The notes beneath the pieces are model-generated. The model had not been told where the DNA came from, did not search any database, and worked only from the letters and a program-made list of their open reading frames with translations. This document shows positions 32,618-41,603 of a stretch of DNA of 64,000 bases, one piece after another (position 1 is the first letter of the stretch; the number at the start of each line of letters is the position of its first letter). This DNA comes from Streptomyces sp. PKU-EA00015 (GTDB lineage Bacteria; Actinomycetota; Actinomycetes; Streptomycetales; Streptomycetaceae). The DNA lies in the NCBI RefSeq assembly GCF_013387495.1, contig NZ_JABZEE010000015.1:1-64000 (forward strand), read 5' to 3'. Made by a program: the position numbers and the translations under genes.

Positions 32618-33856
32618 CTAGGACGTCGGCGACGGCGACGGCCGGCTCGCCACGACCGGAATGTTGAACACGTTGTCCGGGGTGACGATGCGGGTGATCG
32701 CCTCGCCGAAGAGGGTGCTGGGCTCCGTGTTGTCGTGCAGGACGTCCGTGTTGAGCAGCACGACCAGCGTGGCCTGCGACTCGGGGAAGTAGATGGTGAG
32801 GGACTCGTAGCCGGGCAGGGAGCCGTTGTGGCCGATCCAGCCCTGGATGTCGAAAATCCCCAACCCGTAGCCGGCGCCCGGAATTTCCGTGGGCTCCGTC
32901 TTGAGGCGCTGTTCCTGCGTCTCGCGGGACAACAGGGTGCCAGTGGCCAGAGTGCGCGCCCACCTGCGCAGGTCCCGCAGGTCGGAGACCATCGCTCCGG
33001 CCGCCCAGGCCCAGGAGGGATTCCAGTCCACGGTGTCCTCGATCTTTCCCGAGGCCGTCTGGTTGGTGTAGCCGTGGGCGTGCGGGCTGGGGAACTCGGC
33101 GCCGGTGGGGAAAACGGTGTGGCGCAGCCCGGCCGGCTTCACGACCCGCTGGTCGACGAACTCGTTCAGCGGCATGCCACCGGCCTTCTCCACCACCAGG
33201 CCGACCAGGATCAGGTTGGTGTTGCTGTACTCGAACTCCTCACCGGGCTGGAACTGCACCGGGTGTTTGAAGGCGTAGTCCAGCAACTGCTGGGGGGTGA
33301 AGGGCTTCTTCGGATCCGACTCCAGTGCTTTGACGAAGTCCTCGTCCATGGAGTAGTTGAACAGACCGCTGCGCATGTTCGCCAGGTTGCGCAGGGTGAT
33401 CTTGTCTCCGTTGGGAACTCCCTTGATGTACTTGTCGATCGGATCGTCCAGACCCACCTTGCCCTCGTCGACCAGTTCGAGCAGTGCGGTCACGGTGAAG
33501 GTCTTGGTCTCGCTGCCGATACGCATGTACAGATTCGGCTCCATGGGGGCGCCGGTGGCCTTGTCGGCGACGCCGAAGGTCCGGACGTAGCTCCCTTTGC
33601 CTGGCGCCGACAGACTGACCATCACGCCGGGCACGTTCGCCTCGCGCATGACCTGCCGGACGGCGGTGTCCAGACGCGCGGCGACGGCCGGGCCGAGCTC
33701 GGGGAAGTCGTTGTCGCCGGAGACCGACGCGGAGACGGACGGCCCCAGCGCCGGTGCGACGCCGTACACGTTTCCTGTGGACAGCGGCACCGTCAGCATC
33801 GCGGCCGCGGCCACGGTCACGCATGCCCTGCGCCAGCGCATCTGCGAATACCTCAC
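32618..33856 (-). CDS. Secreted serine hydrolase (class C beta-lactamase/DD-peptidase fold)
   Basis: A 412-residue protein of the AmpC/D-alanyl-D-alanine carboxypeptidase (S12) family, like the Streptomyces R61 enzyme. A signal peptide (RRACVTVAAAAMLTVPLSTG) begins at residue about 8. Catalytic SxxK is SETK in MRIGSETKTFTV, the second motif is YSN (YSNTNLILVG), and the third is HNG in GHNGSLPGYES. It should act outside the membrane on peptidoglycan or small esters. GTG 33856 has AGGAGG six bases upstream; ATG 33841 is the alternative. Monocistronic. Confidence 0.92.
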   Translation of the reverse strand: MRYSQMRWRRACVTVAAAAMLTVPLSTGNVYGVAPALGPSVSASVSGDNDFPELGPAVAARLDTAVRQVMREANVPGVMVSLSAPGKGSYVRTFGVADKATGAPMEPNLYMRIGSETKTFTVTALLELVDEGKVGLDDPIDKYIKGVPNGDKITLRNLANMRSGLFNYSMDEDFVKALESDPKKPFTPQQLLDYAFKHPVQFQPGEEFEYSNTNLILVGLVVEKAGGMPLNEFVDQRVVKPAGLRHTVFPTGAEFPSPHAHGYTNQTASGKIEDTVDWNPSWAWAAGAMVSDLRDLRRWARTLATGTLLSRETQEQRLKTEPTEIPGAGYGLGIFDIQGWIGHNGSLPGYESLTIYFPESQATLVVLLNTDVLHDNTEPSTLFGEAITRIVTPDNVFNIPVVASRPSPSPTS

Positions 33857-34109
33857 GGGCAGACCTCCTGCCGGGCGAGGACGTCCGGACGAGGACGTCC
33901 TGATCGAGGACATCACTCCTCCTCCACGCTAGGCCCGGCGGGTCGGCCCCGCATGGTGGCACTCGGGTTGCGGGCCTCGCCGAACCGTGCGCGCCCGGCC
34001 GGTGGGCCGGGCGTGGGCACAAGTAGCCGGACGCCGCCGGCCGGGTGACCATGGACGGGGCGCAGCCGTGACGTCAGGCGGTGCAGGGGGTCTTCGACGG
34101 GAGAGACCA

Positions 34110-35771
34110 GTGGGGCACACCGACGTGTTGGTGGTCGGCGCCGGGCCGGTCGGGCTCACCGCCGCCGTGGAGTTGCGGCGGCGCGGCGTCTCCTGCCGCA
34201 TCATCGACAAACTGCCGGCGAGGCTGCCGTACGCGAAGGCCGTTGGGATCCAGCCGAGGACCCTGGAGATCTGGGACCGGATGGGTCTGGCACGCGCCGC
34301 CGCGGACGTCGCCGTGCCGATGCGAGGGCAGTTGACGTATGTCGACGGCGCGGAACACCTGCGCTTCGACATGAAGCTGCCGCCGGAGGTGCCGTACGGC
34401 TTCGCCGCGCTCCCTCAGTACGAGACCGAGCGGCTCCTCGAGGAGCACCTCGCGCGCTGGGACACGCGGATCGAACGCGGTGTGGAGCTGGTCTCGTTCG
34501 AGCAGGACGCGGACGGGGTGTGGAACCGGATCGTCACACCGTCCGGCGGCGAGGAGGAGGTCAGGTCCCGCTTCCTCGTCGGATGCGACGGCGCGCACAG
34601 CATCGTGCGCAAGGCGCTCGGGCTCTCGTTCGAAGGCGGTGCGTTCCCCGAGGAGTTCATGCTGGCCGACGTGGAGGTCGACTGGAGTCTGCCGCCGGGT
34701 TACGGGGTGCGTTCGACGCACCGGAGGCAGGACGCGCCGGACGACGTCCTCGTGTGCATCCCGTTGCCTGGCCGCTCGCGCTACCGCATGTCCATGCTCG
34801 TACCTCCCGAGCTGTCCACGGCCGGACGGACCGCCGACGACGGTGTCGCACACGGTCTGGAGGGCGACCGGCCCCCGGGGCTCGAACACGTCCAGGCCGT
34901 TCTCGACCGGCTCGCACCCGAGCCGACGACCGCGGCGGCGCTGCGCTGGTCGTCCGTCTTCCGTATCAGTCACCGACTGGTGAACCGCTACGGCGCCGGC
35001 CGGGTCTTCGTGGCCGGCGACGCCGCGCACATCCATCCGCCGACCGGCGCGCAGGGCATGAACACCGGCATCCAGGACGCCGTCAATCTGGCCTGGAAGC
35101 TGGCACTCGCCGTGGCGGGCACCGCGCATCCTCGGTTGCTCGACAGCTACGACGCCGAACGCAGGCCCGTGGGCGAGGAGGTGGTGGGCCGCACGGTGCG
35201 TCATGCGACAGCGGGCGGCGTGCAGGCCGATCCGGAGGACCCGGCGACGCTGATGCTGCGCGAGGCCCAACTGCTGGTCGCCTACCGGGGCAGTCCGATC
35301 GTCGGCCCGAGGGCAGCCGGCCTCCACGGACCCGGCTCCGGTGACCGGGCACCGGACTGCGGTGGCCTCGTCGGCACCGTCGCGAGGTTTCCGGAGCGGC
35401 TGTTCGACGTCCTGCGCGACCACGAGGGCCACACACTGCTGCTGTACGCCGAGGACACGGGGTCCTTCGGGCCGCTTGCCGGACTGGTGGTGGAGACACA
35501 ACGCCGCACGCACGGCCAGGTGCGGTGCTGTGCCGTTCTGGGGGCCGACGCCCGGCCGGACGGCCTCTTGGGCCTTGCCTCCCGCCACGACAGCCGTGGG
35601 GAGTTCCGCCGCCTCTACGCTGCACGGGGCCCCACCGCATTCCTGATCCGGCCGGACGGCTATCTGGGCCTGCGCCTGACCGCGGGGGACGGACAGAGGC
35701 TGGCCGCGTACTTGTCCGGCGTGTTCGGGGCACCGCGCCGGCCCTCTCTTTCGGATCCTGCCGGGGGATGA
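34110..35771 (+). CDS. FAD-dependent aromatic-ring monooxygenase
   Basis: A 553-residue class A flavoprotein hydroxylase of the pheA/TetX/polyketide-hydroxylase group. FAD motifs are VGAGPVGLTAAVELRRRG at the N-terminus, GCDGAHSIVRKALG (DG motif), and GDAAHIHPPTGAQGMNTGIQ (GD motif). The C-terminal 100 residues form a thioredoxin-like domain as in phenol hydroxylases. GTG 34110 has GGGAG six bases upstream; the frame is open from 33987. Likely cytosolic and NADPH-dependent. Substrate is an aromatic or polyketide compound. Convergent with the acyl-CoA dehydrogenase gene. Confidence 0.9.
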   Translation: MGHTDVLVVGAGPVGLTAAVELRRRGVSCRIIDKLPARLPYAKAVGIQPRTLEIWDRMGLARAAADVAVPMRGQLTYVDGAEHLRFDMKLPPEVPYGFAALPQYETERLLEEHLARWDTRIERGVELVSFEQDADGVWNRIVTPSGGEEEVRSRFLVGCDGAHSIVRKALGLSFEGGAFPEEFMLADVEVDWSLPPGYGVRSTHRRQDAPDDVLVCIPLPGRSRYRMSMLVPPELSTAGRTADDGVAHGLEGDRPPGLEHVQAVLDRLAPEPTTAAALRWSSVFRISHRLVNRYGAGRVFVAGDAAHIHPPTGAQGMNTGIQDAVNLAWKLALAVAGTAHPRLLDSYDAERRPVGEEVVGRTVRHATAGGVQADPEDPATLMLREAQLLVAYRGSPIVGPRAAGLHGPGSGDRAPDCGGLVGTVARFPERLFDVLRDHEGHTLLLYAEDTGSFGPLAGLVVETQRRTHGQVRCCAVLGADARPDGLLGLASRHDSRGEFRRLYAARGPTAFLIRPDGYLGLRLTAGDGQRLAAYLSGVFGAPRRPSLSDPAGG

Positions 35772-35777
35772 GGGGAA

Positions 35778-35829
35778 GACGGTCCGCCGGACGGCCGGGC
35801 TGCCGGCACCGGCGGTCCGGTGGACCGTC
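35778..35829. terminator. Imperfect hairpin between convergent genes
   Basis: GACGGTCC (35778-35785) pairs with GGACCGTC (35822-35829), and inner GC-rich segments (GCCGG/CCGGC) pair as well. It sits six bases from both stop codons and likely ends both transcripts. Confidence 0.5.
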
Positions 35830-35834
35830 CCCCG

Positions 35835-37022
35835 TCAGCTCATCGCGTCGATCCCCGTGAGGGCGCGGCCGATGATCAGCTTCTGGACCTGGCTGGTGCC
35901 CTCGTAGAGGGTGAGAACGCGGGCGTCGCGCAGGTACTTGCCGACGGGGTACTCGTCGATGAAGCCGTAACCGCCGAAGACCTGGAGGCAGTTGTTGCTG
36001 ACCCGCACCGCCGTCTCACTGGCGTGGTACTTCGCGGCCGAGGCGTCCGTCGCGTACTCCTTGGGACCGGCGCCCGCGTCCACCAGCCGTGCGACGTGGT
36101 GGGTGAGCAGCCGGGCGGTCTGCACGTCGACGGCCGAGTCGGCGAGGAGCTCCTGCACGAGTTGGAACGAGGCGATCGGCCTGCCGAACTGGGTGCGCTC
36201 GGTGGAGTAGCGGACGGCCGCGTCCAGTGCGCCCTGGGCCACACCGACCGCACCCGCCGACACCGAGATGCGGCCCCGGGACAGCGCGCCGAGGGCGATG
36301 CCCAGGCCCTTGCCCACCGGGCCGAGCCGTGCCCGGTCGGGGACCCGGACCCGGTCGTAGGACAGTTCCGCGGTCGCCTGGCCGCGCAGTCCGAGCTTGC
36401 CGTGGATCTCCGTGGCGGTGAAGCCGGGGGAGTCCGTGGGCACCAGGAAGGCCGTGATCTCGTTCTCGCCGGTGCGCGCGAACGTCAGAGCGACGTCGGC
36501 GACGGTGCCGTTGGTGATGAAGATCTTGCTGCCCTCGATGATCCAGTCTCCCCCAGACTTCGTCCGGGAGGTGCCCCCACCGTCGCGGGTGGCGCGGGTG
36601 GTGAGGGAGGCCGCGTCGGAGCCGGTGCCGGGTTCGGTGAGCGCGAAGCAGCCGAGTGCGTCGCCGCTCGCCAGGGCGGGCAGCCAGGTCTCCTTCTGCT
36701 GGTCCGTGCCGTGGGTGGCGATCGTCTTGGCGACCAGGCCGAGCGACACCGAGACGATGCCGCGCACCGAGGAGTCGCCGCGGCCCAGTTCCTCGGTGAC
36801 GAGGACGTACGACAGCATGTCGACGTCGATGCCGCCGTACTGCTCCGGCAGCATCAGCCCCAGGAAGCCCAGTTCGCCGAGGCGCTTGGGGATGCCGGGG
36901 TCGACCTGCTCGGCGCGGTCCCAGTCACGGGCGTGGGGAAGGATCTCGGTGTCGACGAACTCCGCCGCCATCGCGCGGAAGTCCCGTTGGGTCTCGGTGA
37001 GACCGAAGTCCCTGTTCAGCAT
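35835..37022 (-). CDS. Acyl-CoA dehydrogenase
   Basis: A 395-residue FAD flavoenzyme with the full fold. The FAD/substrate motif is CFALTEPGTGSDAASLTTRA (125-144), the central strands follow, and the helical C-terminus has YEGTSQVQKLIIGR with the likely catalytic Glu about residue 381. Residues about 147-158 (DGGGTSRTKSGGD) are an extra loop encoded by a hairpin repeat and missing from normal relatives. It oxidises an acyl-CoA to enoyl-CoA and hands electrons to ETF. Last gene of the four-gene minus operon, 13 bases after the hydroxyacyl-CoA dehydrogenase, with AAGGAG before ATG 37022. Confidence 0.93.
   Translation of the reverse strand: MLNRDFGLTETQRDFRAMAAEFVDTEILPHARDWDRAEQVDPGIPKRLGELGFLGLMLPEQYGGIDVDMLSYVLVTEELGRGDSSVRGIVSVSLGLVAKTIATHGTDQQKETWLPALASGDALGCFALTEPGTGSDAASLTTRATRDGGGTSRTKSGGDWIIEGSKIFITNGTVADVALTFARTGENEITAFLVPTDSPGFTATEIHGKLGLRGQATAELSYDRVRVPDRARLGPVGKGLGIALGALSRGRISVSAGAVGVAQGALDAAVRYSTERTQFGRPIASFQLVQELLADSAVDVQTARLLTHHVARLVDAGAGPKEYATDASAAKYHASETAVRVSNNCLQVFGGYGFIDEYPVGKYLRDARVLTLYEGTSQVQKLIIGRALTGIDAMS
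36548..36580 (-). repeat. Streptomyces-type hairpin repeat inserted in coding sequence
   Basis: Read on the minus strand, GTGGGGGCACCTCCCGGACG is followed by AAGTCTGGGGGAG. CTCCC and GGGAG-type arms with GGACG/AAGTC can form a hairpin. It encodes the extra loop of the acyl-CoA dehydrogenase. A close copy is at 55104-55134. I recall that GC-rich short repeats of this kind are scattered in Streptomyces genomes, but exact relatives would need a search. Confidence 0.8.
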
Positions 37023-37035
37023 GGTGTGTTCTCCT

Positions 37036-38535
37036 TCAGCAGCCGGGGGAGACGCCCGGCTCGGTCAGCGGGAGCCCCAGCTGGGCGCGCTCGGTGAGCC
37101 AGCGGGTGGGGCGGTAGCGGGGATCGCCCGTGGTGCGGTGCAGGGCCTCCAGGAGCGTGTGCAGGCGCGCGGCGCCGATGCGGTCGCCCCAGGCCAGGGG
37201 GCCTGCGGGGTAGCCGAGGCCGGCGGTGACCGCCGTGTCGATGTCGGCCGGCGAGGCGATGCCGCGCTCGGCGATCGAGGTGGCGACGGAGACGATCGAC
37301 GCCAGCAGCCGCTGGGCGACACCGCCGGCCGTGTCGCGTACGACGCTGACGGCGTGGCCGTCCGCCGCCAGGACGGCGCGGGCGTCGCGTACCGCCTGCG
37401 GGTCCGTGGCCGGGGTCAGGGCGAGCACCCGGCGGGGCGTGCCGAGGGACAGCGGGTCGACGCCCAGCGTACGGGCGGCGGGCAGTCCGTCGCGGGCGAC
37501 AGCCGAGGCCACGGTCGTGCCCCAGGTGGGGACGAGGACCAGGGCCTCCGGCGCGGCGTCGAGCCGGGCGCCCGATGCGGTGAGGGCGTCGCGGAGGACG
37601 TCCGCGTCCGGCCCCTCACCGGCGACGAGCACCGGGCGGTGCGCATGGCCGGTCACCGGCGGTTCGGCGGCCGGAGCGGGGGCATCGGCCCCGTAGGTGT
37701 AGAAACCGCGTCCCGTCTTGCGGCCGTGCAGGCCGGCCGCGACCCGGTTCGGGGTGAGGTACGACGGGCGGAGCCGGTCGGAGTGCCGAAAGCCCTCCCA
37801 GATGGTGTCGACGACCGTGGCGGTGACGTCGAGACCGGTCAGGTCCATGAGCTCGAACGGGCCCATGCGCAGGCCGAGTACGTCGCGCGCGATGCGGTCG
37901 ATGCCCTCCGCGTCGCTCACGGACTCCTCGAGCAGTGCCGGCGCCTCGGTGACCAGGCCCCGCCCGGCGTGGTTGACCAGGAAGCCGGGCGTGTCCGCCA
38001 CCACGACCGCGCTGTGGCCGGTCGACCGCACGAGATCGGCCAGCACGGAGGGGACGTCCGGCCGGGTGAGCATCCCGGGGACGACCTCCACGATCCTCAT
38101 CAGGGGCACGGGGTTGAAGAAGTGCAGTCCCGCGAGCCGCGACGGGTCGTCGAGCCCGGAGGCGATGCGCGTGACCGACAGCGAGGAGGTGTTGGTCGCG
38201 AACAGTGTGCGGGCGGGCAGGACCGCCTCCAGTTTCCGCAGCAGCTCCGTCTTGGCGGTCAGGTCCTCGCGCACGGCCTCGACGACCAGGTCGACGTCCG
38301 GGCCCGGCGCGGCGGGATCGTCCAGCTCCAGCAGGCGATCCAGGGCGGACTCGACGGCTTCGGCCGTCATCCGCCCCTTCTGTGCGGCCCGTTCCAGCAT
38401 CGCGCGGACGAAGGCGACCGCCTCGGTCACGGACTCGCGGCGGGCGTCGCAGAGTTCCACGGTGTGGCCGGCGGTCACGGCCCACTGGGCGATGCCCCGG
38501 CCCATGACTCCGGCGCCCGCGATTCTGATGCGCAT
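37036..38535 (-). CDS. 3-hydroxyacyl-CoA dehydrogenase, PaaH-like two-domain form
   Basis: A 499-residue NAD enzyme. The Rossmann motif is IAGAGVMGRGIAQW, the catalytic His lies in LAGLHFFNPVPLMRIVEVVP, and NTSSLS precedes it. Two copies of the C-terminal HADH domain follow: NHAGRGLVTEAPALLEESVS and, after a linker with a second partial Rossmann-like part, ASIVSVATSIAERGIASPAD. This long form matches PaaH/3-hydroxyadipyl-CoA dehydrogenase rather than the 290-residue FadB2. ATG 38535 is used; a GTG at 38550 is possible. Third gene of the minus operon. Confidence 0.92.
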   Translation of the reverse strand: MRIRIAGAGVMGRGIAQWAVTAGHTVELCDARRESVTEAVAFVRAMLERAAQKGRMTAEAVESALDRLLELDDPAAPGPDVDLVVEAVREDLTAKTELLRKLEAVLPARTLFATNTSSLSVTRIASGLDDPSRLAGLHFFNPVPLMRIVEVVPGMLTRPDVPSVLADLVRSTGHSAVVVADTPGFLVNHAGRGLVTEAPALLEESVSDAEGIDRIARDVLGLRMGPFELMDLTGLDVTATVVDTIWEGFRHSDRLRPSYLTPNRVAAGLHGRKTGRGFYTYGADAPAPAAEPPVTGHAHRPVLVAGEGPDADVLRDALTASGARLDAAPEALVLVPTWGTTVASAVARDGLPAARTLGVDPLSLGTPRRVLALTPATDPQAVRDARAVLAADGHAVSVVRDTAGGVAQRLLASIVSVATSIAERGIASPADIDTAVTAGLGYPAGPLAWGDRIGAARLHTLLEALHRTTGDPRYRPTRWLTERAQLGLPLTEPGVSPGC

Positions 38536-38576
38536 CTGATCACTCGTCACATTCGGGAAAGAGGGGGCCTTGGTGG

Positions 38577-39470
38577 TCAGCGCAGGTAGACGCGCTTGGG
38601 GTCGACGTCCTCGCGGAGCAGCCGCAGTTCCTCCTCCGTCGGCGGCTCTACGGTGGCGAGGGTTTCGGCGACCTTCAGGTCCCAGCCCGTCGCCTCCCGC
38701 ACCTGCCCGACCGTGACACCGGGGTGCACGGCGACGAGGCGCAGTTCCTCGCCGGCGCCCGCGCGCTCCAGCACGCCCAGATCGGTGATGACCTTGGTGA
38801 CGCCCGCGCCCAGCGGCCGGATGCCGTCCGCGAGTGCCCGGTCCGGGCCGGGGGAGGTGCAGAAGTCCAGTTCCGCGGTGAAGGAGCGGGGGGTGTGGCG
38901 GCGCATCACCACGAAGACCTCGCGGGCGTTGGCCATGACTTCCATGGCCCCGCCGGAGCCGGGCAGTCGTACGCCGGGGGAGTGCCAGTCGCCGATGACG
39001 GAGGAGTTGAGGTTGCCCCACTTGTCGATCTGCGCGGCGCCGAGGAACCCGACGTCGATGTGGCCGCCCTGCAGGACGTAGCCGAACAGTGCGGGCATCG
39101 TCAGCACGGCCTCGGCGCCGGTGATGAGCACCGCGTCCGCGATCGTCTCCGGGAGGTGGGACGGGTGGGCCCCGCACACCCCGGACTCGTAGACGACCTC
39201 CAGCCGGGGCGCGACCGTGAGCTGTGCCAGCGAGGTGGCCAGCGTGGGCAGGCCGATGCCGGCGAACACGGTGCGCCGGCCCGCCAGCGCACGCGAGGCG
39301 ACCACGGCGAGCAGCTCCGACGACGTGCCACCGACAGGCTCGGGGGATGTGGCCCCGGACGGCTCGGCGGAGGTGTCGCCGACGGGCTGTGGAGTCGCGG
39401 TGCCTGCCCGCTGTGGGGGCGTGGCCGCGGGCAGGCGCGGAGGCGTGGCGTCGGTCGCGGCGGTCGTCAT
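38577..39470 (-). CDS. CoA-transferase family I, subunit B
   Basis: A 297-residue beta subunit of a family I CoA-transferase. Core signatures: FAGIGLPTLATSLAQLTVAP, the ESG in YESGVCGAHPSHLPET (position of the catalytic Glu in related beta subunits), and GGHIDVGFLGAAQIDKWGNL. Residues 1-45 are a low-complexity Ala-Thr-Pro tail with two similar units (GDTSAEPSGATSPEP and GGTSSE) not seen in typical IpdB, PcaJ or GctB proteins. ATG 39470 has AAGGAG upstream. Works with the subunit encoded 56 bases upstream. Confidence 0.88.
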   Translation of the reverse strand: MTTAATDATPPRLPAATPPQRAGTATPQPVGDTSAEPSGATSPEPVGGTSSELLAVVASRALAGRRTVFAGIGLPTLATSLAQLTVAPRLEVVYESGVCGAHPSHLPETIADAVLITGAEAVLTMPALFGYVLQGGHIDVGFLGAAQIDKWGNLNSSVIGDWHSPGVRLPGSGGAMEVMANAREVFVVMRRHTPRSFTAELDFCTSPGPDRALADGIRPLGAGVTKVITDLGVLERAGAGEELRLVAVHPGVTVGQVREATGWDLKVAETLATVEPPTEEELRLLREDVDPKRVYLR

Positions 39471-39526
39471 GGCGTGGGCTCCTTCGGAGTGCGGGCGGCC
39501 GGTTCCTTCTGGTGAGTCGTGTCCGG

Positions 39527-40465
39527 TCACAGCCGGCGCCCGTAGTTCACAGGCAGGCTGAGCGCCTCGCCCACGGCGAGCGACGTCCAGAACTCCTCAC
39601 CGAACTTCGCGGTGTACTCGGCGTGGTCGCGGGTGCCGTACACCCACTCCGCGAGCCAGCTCCGCAGCCGCTCGGGGTCCTTGCTGATGTGGGACCAGGC
39701 GCGGTAGAAGGCGTTGTCACGGTCGTAGTAGCCCTGCGCGAAGGACGGATGGGCGCCACGCGGGCACTCGACGACGGCGTCCACGGCGTGCGCCGGGATC
39801 AGGGTGCGGTTCGGGTCGGAGCGCACCACCTCGTCGTCGACGATCTCCTCGACCACGACGATCGCCTTGCGGGCGGCGTAGACCGCTTCGGCCTGGATGC
39901 CGGTCAGGCCCCACAGCTGGGTGTTTCCCGACCGGTCGGCGCGCTGGGCGTGCACGATCGTCACGTCCGGGTTGAGCGGCGGCACGACATAGACCTGCTC
40001 GGGCTCGCCGTCCGGACCCGGGTAGGGGGACGTCACCTTGCGCAGCCCCTGGTTGACCCCGGTGAGGTCGCTGCCGCCGTAGGAGCGCAGCGGGTAGAAC
40101 GGCAGCCGCTGGGCTCCGGCGAGATAGCGGCAGACCATGCCGTAGTGGCTGTACTCCTCGTACACCAGCGGATCCGGGTCGGCGCGCTCGATGCGGCGGC
40201 GCAGCTCACCGAGCGACCCGGCCGCCGAGTTGCCGACGAACGACGAGACGAGCCTGCTCACGCAGCCCCCAGCCAGCATCTGGTCCACCACGATGTCGGC
40301 GGTCATCCGTACGACGGTGAGGTCCCGGCGTCCCTGGCGGATGATCTCGTGGCCGGCGGCGGTGGGGATGAGGTGGGTGAATCCCTCCAGCGCGACAGTG
40401 CCGCCGTCCTGGACGAAGGACGCGATCGCGTCCCTCATCGTCATCGTCTTGTCCACGTGGTCCAC
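39527..40465 (-). CDS. CoA-transferase family I, subunit A
   Basis: A 312-residue alpha subunit of the same enzyme, related to glutaconate CoA-transferase A and IpdA. MTMRDAIASFVQDGGTVALE begins the fold, LPFYPLRSYGGSDL and VTSPYPGPDG are conserved in the GctA/IpdA group, and PPLNPDVTIVHAQRADRSGN is the signature of the family. GTG 40465 has GAGGAG nine bases upstream. First gene of the minus operon (then subunit B, hydroxyacyl-CoA dehydrogenase, acyl-CoA dehydrogenase). Activates an imported carboxylic acid using succinyl- or acetyl-CoA. Confidence 0.88.
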   Translation of the reverse strand: MDHVDKTMTMRDAIASFVQDGGTVALEGFTHLIPTAAGHEIIRQGRRDLTVVRMTADIVVDQMLAGGCVSRLVSSFVGNSAAGSLGELRRRIERADPDPLVYEEYSHYGMVCRYLAGAQRLPFYPLRSYGGSDLTGVNQGLRKVTSPYPGPDGEPEQVYVVPPLNPDVTIVHAQRADRSGNTQLWGLTGIQAEAVYAARKAIVVVEEIVDDEVVRSDPNRTLIPAHAVDAVVECPRGAHPSFAQGYYDRDNAFYRAWSHISKDPERLRSWLAEWVYGTRDHAEYTAKFGEEFWTSLAVGEALSLPVNYGRRL

Positions 40466-40534
40466 GGCTGGCAGCTCCTCGGCGGTCCGGTGCGGGGGCG
40501 GTCGTTCACACCGTGACAGGGAGCATTGATTGCC

Positions 40535-40548
40535 GTCCAATACCGAAT
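40535..40548. promoter_or_regulatory. Candidate LysR site, copy 1
   Basis: GTCCAATACCGAAT, the exact complement of the sequence at 42932-42945. It lies 70 bases above the CoA-transferase A start and 48 bases above the LysR start, in the shared divergent promoter region. Confidence 0.55.
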
Positions 40549-40595
40549 TAAGGTCAGATCGAGACGTTGGATTGATAAATTGCCCGGGAGTCGCT

Positions 40596-41501
40596 GTGGA
40601 GCTGCGCTATCTGACCGCCTTCGTCGCCGTTGCCGAGGAACTGCACTTCGGCCGCGCCGCCCGTCGGCTCCACATGGCGCAGCCGCCGCTGAGCCAGCAG
40701 ATCCGCCAGCTGGAGAAGGAACTCGGCGTCCAGCTCTTCGAGCGCAACACCCGCTCGGTGCGGCTCACGAGCGCCGGGCAGTCGTTCCTCAAGCCCGTGC
40801 GCACCGTGCTCGCCGACCTCGACCTGGCCGTCCGGGCGGTCAAGGCCGCGGGCCGCGGTGAGTACGGCCGGGTCACCGTCGGGTTCGCCGGCGCCTCCAG
40901 TCACGAGGCGCTGCCGCTGCTCACCCGGGCCGTGCGGGCCGCGCACCCCGGGATCGAGCTCGTCCTGACCGGCCAGACGTACGCCAACGTCGCGCTCACC
41001 CGTGTCGCGGAGGGGTCCCTCGACCTCGGGTTCGTACGGCTGCCGGTCACCCAGCCCGGTGTACAGGCCAGGGCGATCGGCGAGGAGGAACTGGTCTGTG
41101 CCCTGCCCGCCGACCACGAGCTGGCCCGCCGCGACCGCATCCCCCTCGCGGCACTGGCCGACGATCCGTTCGTGAGCTTCCCCGCCAACGCGGGATCGAG
41201 TGTGCGCGCGGTGACGGTCGCCGCCTGCGAGGCGGCGGGCTTCACCCCGCGGGTCGTCCAGGAGGCGCCCGACTCGCACACCATCCTCGCGCTGGTCGCC
41301 GCCGGGGTGGGGGTGACTCTCACCCTCACGTCCGTCCAGCACATCCAGCAGACCGGCCTCGCCTACCGGCCGCTCGAAGGGGAGCCGGTGCGGATGCGGG
41401 CGGCCCTCGCCTGGCGGACCGACAACCCGTCCGCCGCCTTGCGGGCCGTCCTCGCCGTGGCGGAGCAGGCGCTGCCCACACCGCCGGGCGACGAGGATTG
41501 A
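40596..41501 (+). CDS. LysR family transcriptional regulator
   Basis: A 301-residue LTTR. N-terminal helix-turn-helix: VAVAEELHFGRAARRLHMAQ then PPLSQQIRQLEKELGVQLFE. Effector domain with TVGFAGASSHEALPLL and DLGFVRLPV. GTG 40596 follows GGGAG; an ATG-type start at 40530 would give an unusual tail. It divides the catabolic cluster: the CoA-transferase operon diverges on one side, and thiolase follows on the other. It probably activates both in response to the substrate acid or its CoA ester. Confidence 0.93.
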   Translation: MELRYLTAFVAVAEELHFGRAARRLHMAQPPLSQQIRQLEKELGVQLFERNTRSVRLTSAGQSFLKPVRTVLADLDLAVRAVKAAGRGEYGRVTVGFAGASSHEALPLLTRAVRAAHPGIELVLTGQTYANVALTRVAEGSLDLGFVRLPVTQPGVQARAIGEEELVCALPADHELARRDRIPLAALADDPFVSFPANAGSSVRAVTVAACEAAGFTPRVVQEAPDSHTILALVAAGVGVTLTLTSVQHIQQTGLAYRPLEGEPVRMRAALAWRTDNPSAALRAVLAVAEQALPTPPGDED

Positions 41502-41528
41502 GAGCATTCACGTCTCAGTGGTCGATCA

Positions 41529-41541
41529 ACTGAGTATTGGA
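41529..41541. promoter_or_regulatory. Candidate LysR site, copy 2 (degenerate)
   Basis: ACTGAGTATTGGA matches 10 of the first 13 bases of the 42932 site. It lies 63 bases above the thiolase start. Confidence 0.4.
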
Positions 41542-41603
41542 AGTTCACGGTCGGGGGATGCGAAGGTCGACGCAACATCCCGCCGCCCACGAAAGGCCGA
41601 CGC

